64,000 nt of DNA. Origin: Topomyia yanbarensis. Lineage: Eukaryota > Arthropoda > Insecta > Diptera > Culicidae. The notes beneath the pieces were generated by a model, which was not told the DNA's origin, made no database searches, and saw only the letters and a list, made by a program, of their open reading frames with translations. The DNA is taken from NCBI RefSeq assembly GCF_030247195.1, contig NC_080672.1:91026113-91090112 (forward strand), given 5' to 3'. Positions 44,530-55,204 of this stretch are shown here, in pieces. Within the stretch, counting starts at the first letter, position 1; every line of letters begins with the position of its first letter. Position numbers and translations under genes: made by a program.

Positions 44530-46854
44530 CACAGTGTTTCCAAATAGGTAAAAACCTGTTTTAATCCACCTAGCGGTGCAATTGTGCCTTTCACATTTGT
44601 CCAAACAACGATTCCATGGCTGGTTATGTTCAATACAATGATGGAAATATATATTACATATTCAGCACGATTTGCACATACATACAATGGATCGACAGCC
44701 AAGATCTTGTGTGTCGACACTGAAACATCGCTTGAAACCAGTGGCGGATCAAGGAGGAAGATCCGGGGGGGTCCGGACCATGCCGAAATTTTTCAACTTG
44801 TTAAAAAATTTTAAACTAGTTTTAATTTTAAAGTAGCAACCCCTTTTTGCATACTCCTACCTAAGCCTTTATAGGTCAAAAAATTAGGATTAGGTTGGCG
44901 ATTTTTAGAGTGATTGCATAATAGGGCATTGCAAAAAAAAATTTTTTTTTTGAATTCTCAAAGGCCCCCCCTCTCATATTGTGACAAATATCAAAGTAAG
45001 CTCAGATGCCAAATTTCACATCATTTGGACAATTCTAGACCCCCGCCCACTTCGCTTGAATTTTTTTGAAATTGGTAGTATGGGAAAATATAGAGGAAAA
45101 ATACATTAAATGCTATAACTTTTGAAGTAGCAATCAGAAAATTACAAATTATACCTCTTTCGAAAAGAAATAATTTTAGTATTTGAATGGAGATATTTTT
45201 GTTTTCTAGGAAAATACGGGAAAGTGGGGTACTGGGTCATTTTGACCCCATAATCCCATATTTTTAATGATTTTTCTGCTCCGTGATGCAAATCATACAT
45301 ATTTTGTAGTTTTTCTAATGTGAAAAAATCTCAAAAATCGATCGGAGCCTTTTTGACCTTTGTCCAAATACGAGAAGTTGGGGTTAAATGGCCTTTTGTC
45401 ATTCATATTAAACTTCATCATTTTGTCGTGCATATATCTCTATTATTCTTCACTCAAGTTCCATGAACTATACCTTGTTGAATGCAGAAAATCCTTAGGA
45501 TTTTAACAAAAATAGATTCGTTACCGGTAAAATTCAGGAGCATCAAATTATCTGACATATAGTGTCGATTTCACATTTTTATCATAAAATCGCACATATT
45601 AACTCCATTTAACAACAAAATTCTTATTCGATTTACTAATTTAAGTGTAAAATATGCTTAGGGATCACATGAGAAAACTTTCATTCCTGGAAAAATAGGG
45701 GAAGTTGAGGTATTAGGACAAATAATGAAAAAAATGAGATTTGTAGAGTAAATATCAAAAAGTTTGATGTTTCTGAATTTTAACTCTAACGTTTTTATTT
45801 TTGTTTTATTCCTCAGAATTTTACACGTTCAACAAGTTACATTTTATGAAAATTGAGTGAAGAATAATAGAGATATATGTATGAGGAAATGATAAAATTT
45901 AATATGAATGACAAAAAGCCATTTAACCCCAACTTCTCGTATTCGGACTAAGGTCAAAAGGGTTCCGTTTGATTTCTGAGATTTTTTCACATTAGAAAAA
46001 CTACAAAATATGTATGATTTGCATCACGGAGCAGAAAAATCATTAAAAATATGGGATTTTGGGGTCAAAATGACCCAGTACCCCACTTTCCCGTATTTTC
46101 CTAGAAACAAGAATATCTCCATTCAAATACTAAGATTATTTCCTTTCAAAAGAGGTATAATTTGTAATTTTCTGATTGCTACTTCAGAAGTTATAGCATT
46201 TAATGTATTTTTCCTCCATAGTTTCCCATACCACCAATTTCAAAAAACTTCAAGCGAAGTGGGCGGGGGTCTAGAATTGTCCAAATGATGTGAAATTTGG
46301 CATCTGAGCTTACTTTGACATTTGTCACAATATAAGATGGGGGGCTTTTGAGAATTAAAAAAAAATTTTTTTTTTGCAATGCTCTATTGCATAACCTTTC
46401 TATATGAGAAAGGCAAAAATATGCCAAAGTCCAAAAAACTCAATTTTTATCAAAAATTTTTTTTTCGGGATTTCATCAAATCTCAACGTTTTATGCATTT
46501 CAAAGTCATTTGTCATCAAACATGCAAATTCGATTTTGAAATTTGAGATTTTTTTAGTTCAGTTTATATGGGAATTTGCTGTGTGGTCGCACTCTTCAAC
46601 CCGTAACTCCGGAACCGGAAGTCCGATCAATAAAAAAAAATCAATAGCAGCCGATGGGAAGTTTAAACCTTTCATTTGACACTAAGTTTGTGCAAATCCA
46701 AAAAATTTGCTTCTCAGCTTTAAGGAGATTAATCACTTGAATAAGATGGGAAATATGTATAGACAAACTTTGCTGAAGACACTATAGCTCGAAAATCGTT
46801 TTTTCGCGGTCAAAACAATTTCGATCACGTTTTTACCTATTTGGAAACACTGTG
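44530..46854. mobile_element. Repeat 'X', copy 3, with inverted ends and nested hAT-like copy B
   Basis: Left end CACAGTGTTTCCAAATAGGT and right end ACCTATTTGGAAACACTGTG are perfect 20-bp inverted repeats, continuing TAAAAAC on the left. The element sits inside repeat G, whose two halves flank it. Directly inside the left end is AAAACCTGTTTTAATCCACC, the landmark that also begins X copies at 49,661 and 57,016. Nearer the right are CCCGTAACTCCGGAACCGGA and related sequence found in many fragments in this window. Without copy B it is about 850 bp. No transposase coding. An 8-bp duplication could not be resolved because of local CGGC repetition. Confidence 0.75.
44922..46386. mobile_element. hAT-like foldback element, copy B
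   Basis: Ends TAGGGCATTGC and GCAATGCTCTA. Perfect 8-bp direct duplication TTGCATAA at 44,914-44,921 and 46,387-46,394, fitting the nTnnnnAn pattern known for many hAT insertions. Long, diverged inverted arms of about 650 bp. Within them lie lookalike modules: CGGGAAAGTGGGGTACTGGG, GAGAAGTTGGGGTTAAATGG and GGGGAAGTTGAGGTATTAGG. No coding capacity for a transposase. The empty version of this site is visible in X copy 2 at about 61,502-61,520 (GAGTGATTGTATAACC). Confidence 0.9.
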
Positions 46855-47010
46855 CGGCGGACCTTTCTTATCGGCCTATCCTCCACAGTGAGGGCGGCGT
46901 GGTATCACTGGGTCCTTTATATTTAGCCGGGGATGCGAGTGGCTCCTTGCCAATTAGCTTCCAATATCTGGCGACCCAACACCACAGTTCTCTGCGCACC
47001 CGAACCACGG
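46855..47010 (+). repeat. Dispersed repeat 'G', copy 2, right part
   Basis: Resumes repeat G after element X: GACCTTTCTTATCGGCC, then TGGGTCCTTTATATTTAGCC and CGAACCACGGGCCGGC, matching 14,540-14,560 and 15,030-15,130. The middle of G (about 14,570-15,020) is missing here. Confidence 0.6.
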
Positions 47011-47772
47011 GCCGGCTCTTTCGATGGGAATCTAACGTCGCACACGCGCACCACAGAGAACAGACGTCCATCTTCAGCATTCAACTTGTGTAAAATCTCT
47101 AACGGTTTCGAAGGTAGTTGGGATATCCAAACGAGGTGCGCTACTGTCATCATGTTATTTTATGGCTGAGTTCGACTGAATTCACAGCGGTTATTCCACT
47201 TCCCAGTCAAACTAGTCCGGAACCGGTCCGAATTCCAGCTCAAATGCATCAACCGATAGTGTCGGAATCGGTGGTTTTCTTTGAGCAAGATTCCATACTG
47301 AATCCATTCAGGATTTCGAACCGGTTCCGGAATGGATTTGACGAATAGTTGGGATAGGTTGGTGTGGCGGCGCTAGTGTTCATCGTATATTAATTCAAAT
47401 GTTCACACACGTTTTTTAAATATTTCTATTCTCTGTGCGCGCACTTCAGCTTTATGGTGGCGGGAATCTGTCCCAAAAAAGAAATTTTTTTCTGGATGTC
47501 TGGTTATTACCGTGGAACGTCACTTTCTGATTCAAATACGATGGCCGCCATCCACCTTTACAGAAAACAAACACCAATCGCCTCGTCGCATAGCTGTTAT
47601 CGATGAGCAGCGTACACGTATTTTCACAAGAGGAGAGCGGTAATCTAACTGAACCCTATGCTAGTTATACACAAATGTCAAACAAAAATTACTACACCTA
47701 TCTGCACAAACAAAACCGTTCACAAACGCGAAAATAAACAAAAATTTACAATCAAATGAAAGCGGTGAGCAT
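47011..47772. other. Non-coding stretch, no gene recognised
   Basis: No supported gene. ACCACAGAGAACAGAC at 47,050 repeats the string at 9,100. A GGAACCGGT/ACCGGTTCCGG-rich segment lies near 47,219-47,335, giving weak local inverted repeats. Confidence 0.45.
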
Positions 47773-49311
47773 TAGGGCATTGCAACAAAATATTTTGTTT
47801 TGAATTCTCGAAGGCCCCCCTCTCATATTGTGACATATGTCAAAGTAAGCTCAGATGCCAAATTTCACATCATTTGGACAATTTTAGACCCCCGCCCACT
47901 TCGCTTGAAATTTTTTGAAATTGGTGCTATGGGAAAATATGGATTACATTAAATGGGCAGCCCTAAGTTTGCGCCGCTAAAACAACAAAAATGATCCATA
48001 AAAAATTGAAAAACGATCCATAAAAAAGTTGTCCATGTTCCATAAAACAAAACTGAAAATCCATAAAACTGTGTGAATGATCCATAAAAAAGGGTGATTT
48101 GATCCATAGATTATGTAAAATTGAACCATAAAATGGTCTCAAAAGAGCACTAAAATAGTAATAAAAGAGCAATTAAAATGAACCAATGCCCCTTAAAAAT
48201 ATTGGAAATGTTCCATAAAATGATACATTTTGCGCCATAAATTAACTGACATTGATCCATAGAATATTAACAATGTGCATTAAAACACGTCGATATGTTC
48301 CATAATATCGACAAAAATGTTCCATGGTATTACAAAATGGAACAATTAAATGTCAGAAACGTTTCCTTTATTATTATCTATTTTATTCTATTATTCTTCA
48401 ATCAATTTTCATAAAATGTAACTTGTTAAACGTGTAAAATTCTGAGGAATAAAACAAAAATAAAAACGTTAGAGGTAAAATTCAGAAACATCAAACTTTT
48501 TGATATGTACTCTACAAATCTCATTTTATTCATTATTTGTCCTAATACTTCAACTTCCCCTATTTTTCCAGGAATGAAACCTTTCTCATGTGATCCCTAA
48601 GCATATTTTACACTAAAAGTAGTAAATTAAATAAGAATTTTGTTGTTAAATGGAGTTAATATGTGCGAATTTATGATAAAAATGTGAAATCGACACTATA
48701 TGTCAGATGATTTGATATTCCTGAATTTAACCGGTAACGAATCTATTTTTGTTATAATCCTAAGGATTTTCCACGTTCAACAAGGTATAGTTTAAGAAAA
48801 TTGAGTGAAGAAAAATAGAGATATATGCACGAGAAAATGTTTAATATGAATGACAAAAGGCCATTTAACCACAACTTCTCGTATTCGGACAAAGGTTCAA
48901 AAGGCTCCGATCGATTTTTGAGATTTTTTCACATTAGAAAAACTACAAAATATTTATGGTTTGCATCACGGAGCAGAAAAATCATTAAAAATATGGGATT
49001 TTGGAGCCAAAATGACCCATGACTTTCCCGTATTTTCCTAGAAACAAAAATATCTCCATTCAAATACTAAGATTATTTCTTTTCAAAAGAAGTATAAATT
49101 GTAATTTTCTCCTCAAATGTTATAGCATTTAATGTATTTTTCCTCCATATTTTCCCATAGTACCAATTTCAAAAAAATTCCAGCGAAGTGGGCGGGGGTC
49201 TAAAATTGTTCAAATGATGTGAAATTTGGCATCTGAGCTTACTTTAACATTTGTCACAATATGAGAGTGGGGGGCCTTCGAGAATTAAAAAAAATGTTTT
49301 GCAATGCCCTA
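47773..49311. mobile_element. hAT-like foldback element, copy C, with minisatellite interior
   Basis: Ends TAGGGCATTGC and GCAATGCCCTA with a perfect 8-bp duplication GTGAGCAT (47,765-47,772 and 49,312-49,319), again nTnnnnAn. The left arm follows copies A and B only to about 47,955 (ATTACATTAAATGG) and is then replaced by an unrelated 22-bp-period repeat; the right arm from about 48,360 to the end is complete. It therefore has one full and one truncated arm. No transposase. Confidence 0.9.
47990..48345 (+). repeat. Degenerate minisatellite, 22-bp period, about 16 units
   Basis: The core TCCATAAAA or a variant recurs at 47,996, 48,018, 48,040, 48,061, 48,082, 48,104, 48,126, 48,148, 48,170, 48,191, 48,213, 48,235, 48,257, 48,278, 48,300 and 48,322 (first base of CCATA or its equivalent). 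All intervals are 21-22 bp. Only the core is well conserved; the other 12-13 bases of each unit vary. It lies inside hAT-like copy C in place of part of the left arm and is absent from copies A and B. Confidence 0.8.
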
Positions 49312-49318
49312 GTGAGCA

Positions 49319-49660
49319 TAGGGGAGAGTGAGGACACTCGATCCTTGGGGATATTTGAGTCCCTGGTCATAACTCATAATCTATACGCATAAAGTTATCA
49401 CAATATTAAATGAAAATGAAATATTTAGTCGTTTATGATGTTTAAATATACAATCTGATGTATTACATTTGGTTTGGAAAAGTTATATAATATTTTAGAA
49501 AATATGTGTTTAAATCCATCTCGAAGATCTTTTTACAAATTTTTTGAACAGTTGTATGTGATCGTCAAACTAATACGAATATTTTCAAGTACGATTACTT
49601 TCTAACGGATTTTGTCCAGAAAAACACGTTTTTCGAATAAAAAGTTTCACAACACATACA
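49319..49660 (+). repeat. Possible left part of an element with TAGGGGAGAGTGAG end
   Basis: Starts TAGGGGAGAGTGAGGACACT directly after the right target duplication of copy C. An inverted partner is at 53,213-53,239 (GGGATCAAGCGTACTCACTC, then TCCCCTA). The sequence to 49,660 is unique AT-rich DNA that ends where X copy 1 begins, consistent with X having inserted into this element. Confidence 0.45.
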
Positions 49661-50760
49661 AAAACCTGTTTTAATCCACCTAATGGTGCAATTGTGCCTT
49701 TCTCATTTATCATAGCTATGATTTAATAGCTGGGAACGTTCAATGTAACATTGTGGAAATGTCTATTACATTATTATTAAACTTAGTAGGTATATATAAG
49801 TACATGACTGCCACGAGCCTGATGAGCAACATGTCGATGCTGACACACTTCAAACAAATAAAAATTTAATATTTAATTAGCTTAATCAGTGTGAGTTCAA
49901 TGTTGTCTTCATGTTAACATTTTTTGAAAAGCGGGGTGATAAGGAAGTGGGGGATAATTAGTCGGAGGGGGAGGATACGTCAGGAACAACCTAACGTATT
50001 TAGGTATATAGGTGGATGAAGCGAATGCGGGTGTGAGGTTGGTCTGAAAGCGAGGGGTGAGAGATGTGGGGAGGGGTGTGAGAGCAAGGAGGGAGAGAGA
50101 TGGATGGGTAGTGCAACACCCAACTTCATATTATACCTTCCATTTGACACTAGTTTAGTGATAATTGATTCAGTCATCGCCGAAGTTGCTTTAGTTTTGG
50201 AATGCGACCGGAGCCCAGGAATTACCGATAGTGGACAAGAATCTTTAATTCACCATCAGTGGTCTAGGCCAGTTTCTAAAAATCGGTAAAGAGTTCGGTG
50301 AAAAATTGGACAGTAACTTAGGGGCTTGTCGAGTTCCCCGGGGGCCGATGTGGTCAAAGCTACTTTGATTGGTCATTAGCGATCTAGACCAAGTTAATCC
50401 ATATATATGTATTACGTATTTCGGACACCATGGTATTACCAGTTTATATGGGGATTTGCTGTGTGACCGTACTTTTCAACCCGTAACTCCGGAACCGGAA
50501 GACGGATCAACTAAAAAATCAATAGCAGCTTATGGGAGCGGTATACCTTTCATTTGAAACTGTGCAAAGCGGTTCAGCCATCTCTGAGAAAATTGAGCGA
50601 CATTATTTGACACACGCATGCGCACACACATACATACATACATACATACACACACATTTTGCGATCTCGACGAAGTGAATCGAATAATATCAGCGAATTT
50701 GCCTTGCGGGCCTCGGTTAAGTCAAGTCGAAATTTCGACCGATTGCATAGATTTTTCTCA
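49661..50760 (+). repeat. Repeat 'X', copy 1, about 1.1 kb
   Basis: Begins AAAACCTGTTTTAATCCACC and ends near GACCGATTGCATAG. Landmarks in order: GGTGCAATTGTGCCTTTCTC, GCCTGATGAGCAACATG, GTTCAATGTTGTCTTCATGT, TGTGGTCAAAGCTACTTTGA, TTGCTGTGTGACCGTAC, CCCGTAACTCCGGAACCGGA and GAGCGACATTATTTGACACA. Copy 2 (57,016-61,530) has the same order. An ACAT microsatellite lies near its right end (50,629-50,652). No reading frame of note; family unclassified. Confidence 0.7.
50629..50652 (+). repeat. Short (ACAT)n microsatellite
   Basis: About six ACAT units followed by CACACA, within X copy 1. Confidence 0.85.
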
Positions 50761-51778
50761 AAGTATTTTTTCGGGATAACAGGAGGGCGTCTGTAAAGTG
50801 CTTAAACCGAAAGTAATTTTGTTTTAGGCAGGTCAGGGCTAAATGCATTTGTCCCAGGAAAGGACTAAAGGAGTAACATTAACTCTCTTAGACAAGTCAC
50901 ATTCAATGATTTATTAAACCCCCATCAATTTGAAATGGTCGGTACGGTTTTCCACGTATCTTCCTTATTCAAGGTTCAAAACAATTCGCTGATTAAATAA
51001 ATAATTTGATTGCCGTATAATTTTGAATCATCTTCATTTTGTACGCTGCACAGTTAGCCTGGCCGCTTTAATGAATGTATCCCGATCAGAAACACATAAC
51101 AGAAATATTTCAAAACTATATCTCGCATTGTTACTTGTTATCAAATTCTGTTATTTTAACTACTAACGAGACCTAGTTTATAGCCCAATATGTTACCAAA
51201 ATTGAGTTCTGATATAATCTTGTTATTTCATTCTGATCGGGATCACATACCACATGTGCCACAAACATTAATATTGACAAGAAAAACTGTAGGCGAACAT
51301 CTGCAATTTTCCAGGACCTCTACATGTATTGACTGTGTAGGTGTAGACTAGTCTAGACTAGACAACTCGAACGTAATTTTGTTTTACGATTTCGAAAGTA
51401 AGGCAACAATGTACCTCTTGTGTAATGTAAGGAGTTATTTATAAATTCAGTATGCACAAAAAAAGAATTTTTAAGTCACGCAGAGCCACACATGCGAGCG
51501 TGCCAAGAGTCCTACCATTTCCACGTCGAGGAGCACCACGGCGGACATGATAACTCTTGATGCAATTGTCTGAAATAGAAAATTCAGTAAGATTTTTAAA
51601 GCTTAGACTTGTAGTTACTCGATGAACCAAACAAAAAAAGCAAAAAAGTCTGATTTTCTTAAAATGGCTTCATAAAAACCGAAAAATCTCATATTTTAAT
51701 GTAGAATTCGCTCAAATAATGGGGAGAATTTTTTTATTCTGTTTTCCGTGGTTCATCGGTTGGCTACACATATTTCTT
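50761..51778. other. Non-coding stretch, no gene recognised
   Basis: No gene, RNA or clear repeat structure identified. Confidence 0.5.
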
Positions 51779-52025
51779 GAGCGTTTTTTCAAAAAGACAT
51801 ATCTGCAATGAGTTACTCTCTTTGTTTACTTTCTCTTCTGTTAATGATTCGGTCGCTCTAACATTTATCCCTCAACTCTTTGCATAATATGCTAGTTAAA
51901 ACCACCATCTTTCGATCTGTACTGTAAATTAAGTGAAAAGTGTTATAGTGACGCCGTAAAAATCGAAAGAGAAAGTAAACAAAGAGAGTAACTCATTGTA
52001 GATATGTCGTTTTGATTAAAAGCTC
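51779..52025. mobile_element. Small TIR element family 'F', copy 2, 247 bp
   Basis: Inverted ends: CATATCTGCAATGAGTTACT continuing TCTTTGTTTACTTTCTCTT on the left, and AAGAGAAAGTAAACAAAGAG followed by AGTAACTCATTGTAGATATG on the right, extending outwards through a TTTTCAAAA-like block. The inner part and middle (ATAATATGCTAGTTAAAACC) match copy 1 at 15,240-15,481. Non-coding. Confidence 0.75.
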
Positions 52026-53251
52026 TAGATTTAGCAGTTGTTAAAAAATCAAGTCAATAATGTTGAAAAGTTTTTGAGTAATCGTGTCCGACAATTTGAA
52101 AAATGCGGTTTCGAGAAAAACGCTATTAATGTTGCCGATAGATTTAAATCTCCATGTGTTACAGCAAATACGCGCGAGGAACGCATGGCTGTTTCAAACA
52201 AAAGTTCTGCTTGGCAACAGAGATTGCGGAAGACTATTCTAGAGGTTCCATACTAACAATTAAGCAAATAAAAAAGAAGTCGTTTCTTTACGCACAACAC
52301 AAGATGCCTCCCTTAATTTTGAAAGATGGTCTCTTTTGCCGGGCACGTCTATAGTGGTCAATGTGGTCAACGCGACTTCGATGGGGCGTCAGTAACCTAG
52401 AACTACAAATGCAAAATGTTTGGCTCCCATTTTAGCAGAAAAAATCCATTTTGTATTCACCGCGGTATCGGTTTGAATGGAAGTTTTCTAGGTGACCACA
52501 ATCCACAACCCGTAACTCCGCAGCCGGAAGTCGGATAGAAATGGCCTTTAATGACAGTTTTTGGGAACGCAACACTGTTAATTTGTATTTGTATTTGTAT
52601 AAAAAAGTACAACTGACAATTTGTCTAAATAAACTTAAACTAAGGTAAACTAAACATAATTAAACTAGTATTATTGATCCCTATCATTAGTTCTCTGATT
52701 CCCTATCATTAGTTCTGATGATTCAAAATTCACTTTCAAAATGTATAGAAATAGAAAAAAAATCATTTCCATAAAGTACCTGGCACCATTAATTGATCTA
52801 AAATGTTTCCATGAACAAATATGGTATAAGTTATAGAAGATTGGAGAAGCAAGTTAAACAAAATACTTGTCTTGACTTTCTACTGTGGTTAAAGTTTGTC
52901 GTGCATCTAAAAAGATAGTCTTATTAATTAATTTGTCAGGATAGGTGTTTAACTGAACTTTCGTGCCTATAAGTCATAGTGTGCTTTATTTTTTTAGCCC
53001 TAGTAGGCGGGGGATCAAGTTACCACACGTTTTTACAAAAAAAAACCTCGTTTTGACATGATTTTCAAGACTGTTCATATTACTAACAGGACATAGTATT
53101 CGAATTTAAACATTATTCATAGCTCTTACAAATCGAATTGACTACAAGCTGGCGAACTTTGCAATTAAAATTTTTATTTCATTGAAAAGTTATGAGAAAA
53201 AAAAACAAAAGTGGGATCAAGCGTACTCACTCTCCCCTAATGTTATCAAAA
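52026..53251. other. Non-coding stretch with an X fragment
   Basis: About 52,470-52,560 carries a diverged X piece (GGTGACCACAATCC, CCCGTAACTCCGCAGCCGGA). Near 53,213-53,239 lies the inverted partner of the TAGGGGAGAGTGAG end at 49,319. A related string, GGGGGATCAAGTTACC, is at about 53,010. No gene recognised. Confidence 0.5.
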
Positions 53252-53720
53252 CAAATACACTCTACGGAGTGTATAGCCAACATTCGGTATGTTTCTACCC
53301 AGTGCTAAATTGTTACCCTGGGGTAAAACAAGTAAACACATATCGGGCGGTCAATCTATCTATATTCAAAGGATAACCTTTTGTACATAAGATTACATTA
53401 TCACTGTTCAGCCCCATATAGCCATCTACCCAAATATAAAGCCAGGATTGATTTTAAACATTAGTAGTGCGAAGAATTTCGAGAGATTAATTTAACTAGC
53501 TTCAATCGATTATCTGGGCTTTTTGTACGAAATAGTCATTTTAGTCATTTGTATTACACTTGCTTCCGAGTTATATACTCAGACCTGAACATGAACTCAA
53601 ACGAAAGGGGCAAAATGGGCATGATAGCGTACCGTGCGATCATTATAAGTACTAGCAATCAATTTTTCAGACCTTTTCACATAAAAAGTATTTTTCCAGG
53701 TAAACGTTATCCAGCCTTTT
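53252..53720 (+). repeat. Tandem repeat, unit about 160 bp, second block
   Basis: Starts CAAATACACTCTACGGAGTG, then GGGGTAAAACAAGTAAACAC (about 53,320) and ATCGGGCGGTCAATC, echoing GGGGTAAAACGGGTAAACAC and CGTGCGGTCATTC of the block at 43,860-44,462. Later weaker units include GCGAAGAATTTCGAG (about 53,490) and CGTGCGATCATTATAAGTAC (about 53,632). Diverged, two to three units. Confidence 0.6.
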
Positions 53721-54460
53721 TTCGCGTTTTGGATCTATTTTTGCCACTAAAAAATCAGCATTATTCAAATGTAGTTGGATTTTGATAAAAATATCGGTTT
53801 CGAATTTAGAATACCGCAAAGTTATACTGACGGTATATATTAATTTATATGTGTTAGGGAATTTTGGGGAGAGATGCCGCACATTTCCAAAAAACGATCC
53901 TGCATCAAAGTAAGCCATTCAATATTCGATGAAATCATTTTTATCAATTTCGACAAGTTTCTAAAATCCTATGAAATGGTATGAAAATTTTTTTATCAAT
54001 TTTTCATGAAAATTTTAAAAAAAGGTCATTGCGGGAGAGATGCCGCATGTGTGGGAGAGACGCCACACCGTGGTCACAAACTGAAAAATGGTGAACAAAA
54101 GTATTTTGTAGCACTCGTTGATGTTTTTGTGATTAGGTGTCTTCAGCTGAGTTTCATGAAGTTTTATTACCATAAAAATCGGCTAGCACCTTCACTTTTC
54201 TTAAGGGGGTACTACCATTTCTAGAAACATTTTTTTATTCAACATTTTAGGAAAACTTTTATATTGAAAACTTCTCCAAGCTCCAAATACACTAAAAAGT
54301 TTCTTTTATGTCTTTAAAGAAATAAACATTAGATTGTTGGCATTCTTTGAGGGGGAAACGCGAATAACTTATAAAAACTGCTTAATTATACGAAATAATA
54401 GTTTTTTTTAGAGCAAAACTCCAAATATCTCGCAAACTATCGCATTTTGGAAGATTTTTG
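53721..54460. other. Non-coding stretch with GGGAGAGATGCCGCA motifs
   Basis: GGGGAGAGATGCCGCAC occurs at about 53,869, GGGAGAGATGCCGCATG at about 54,034 and GGGAGAGACGCCACACC at about 54,053. These look like end motifs of another repeat family, but no inverted partner or boundary could be fixed. No gene recognised. Confidence 0.5.
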
Positions 54461-55204
54461 TTAACCGTTGTGTGTCCGACGCGATACCCGGGTACCTTTT
54501 TAAGTTTCAATTAATTAAATTCCTATGTTTTATCCATAGCTGGAAATTGAAACTTTGTGACATCTTAGAACTTCACTAAGTCAAGCTTTTGGGTTAATAA
54601 TGTTGTTGATATAGTAAGGGTGGGAGTGAGGAGGGGCTCCTGAATTTTTTACCACGTAACAGGCCGACGTGGGTACCCGGGTACCCACAAAACTAAAATG
54701 CCCATAACTAAGGTAATATCCAACCGATTTCGATACTTTTGGCCGTTTTGGATTCAGGAACTCATCCACTTTTGGACATGGTAAACATGAATCGGGTTAT
54801 TTCATTCGGTTCCCGGGAATCCGAAGGCAGGTTCCAGTGCTGGGGTACAATTTGCTAACTTCAATGGAATACTAGCAATATGGGTATCAAAATTCTTGGA
54901 ATTGCATCAGTAGGTTGTATCTCGTGGTTTTGGATCCATTTGGTGATGTGACCCCGGAACGGACATTCCGGAGCAGGTTCCCGGTGGAACATTACTCCGG
55001 GAAATCCGGATCACCAAAAACCAGATCCATTATTCCGGTTCTATTGTACAGAATCAAAAAGTGGACGAGTTCCTCAATTCAAAACATCTAAAAGTGTCCA
55101 AATCGATTAAAGGAAGCCATAGTTATGAGCATTTCAATTTGTGGGTACCCGGGTACCCTCGTTGGCCTGTTAAAGGTGTTTTTTGTTGGACACATAACTG
55201 TTAA
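54461..55204. mobile_element. TTAA-flanked TIR element (piggyBac-like MITE), 744 bp with flanks
   Basis: TTAA at both boundaries (54,461-54,464 and 55,201-55,204) encloses inverted ends CCGTTGTGTGTCCGAC and GTTGGACACATAACTG. Inside are inverted modules of about 120 bp: GTAACAGGCCGACGTGGGTA (54,656) with GTGGGTACCCGGGTACCC (55,141), and AGGAACTCATCCACTTTT (54,756) with AAAAGTGGACGAGTTCCT (about 55,058). TTAA duplication is the hallmark of the piggyBac superfamily. No transposase is encoded, so it would be non-autonomous. Confidence 0.75.

Noticed and set aside
9100..47065. 16-bp exact match ACCACAGAGAACAGAC at 9,100 and 47,050 as a shared element
   Set aside because: The flanks could not be aligned with confidence; probably a shared fragment of a dispersed repeat but too short to define.
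47990..48345. Regularly spaced repeats as a CRISPR-like array
   Set aside because: The genome is eukaryotic, the 'repeat' core is only about 9 bases and variable, and the period of 22 bp leaves no room for repeat plus spacer.
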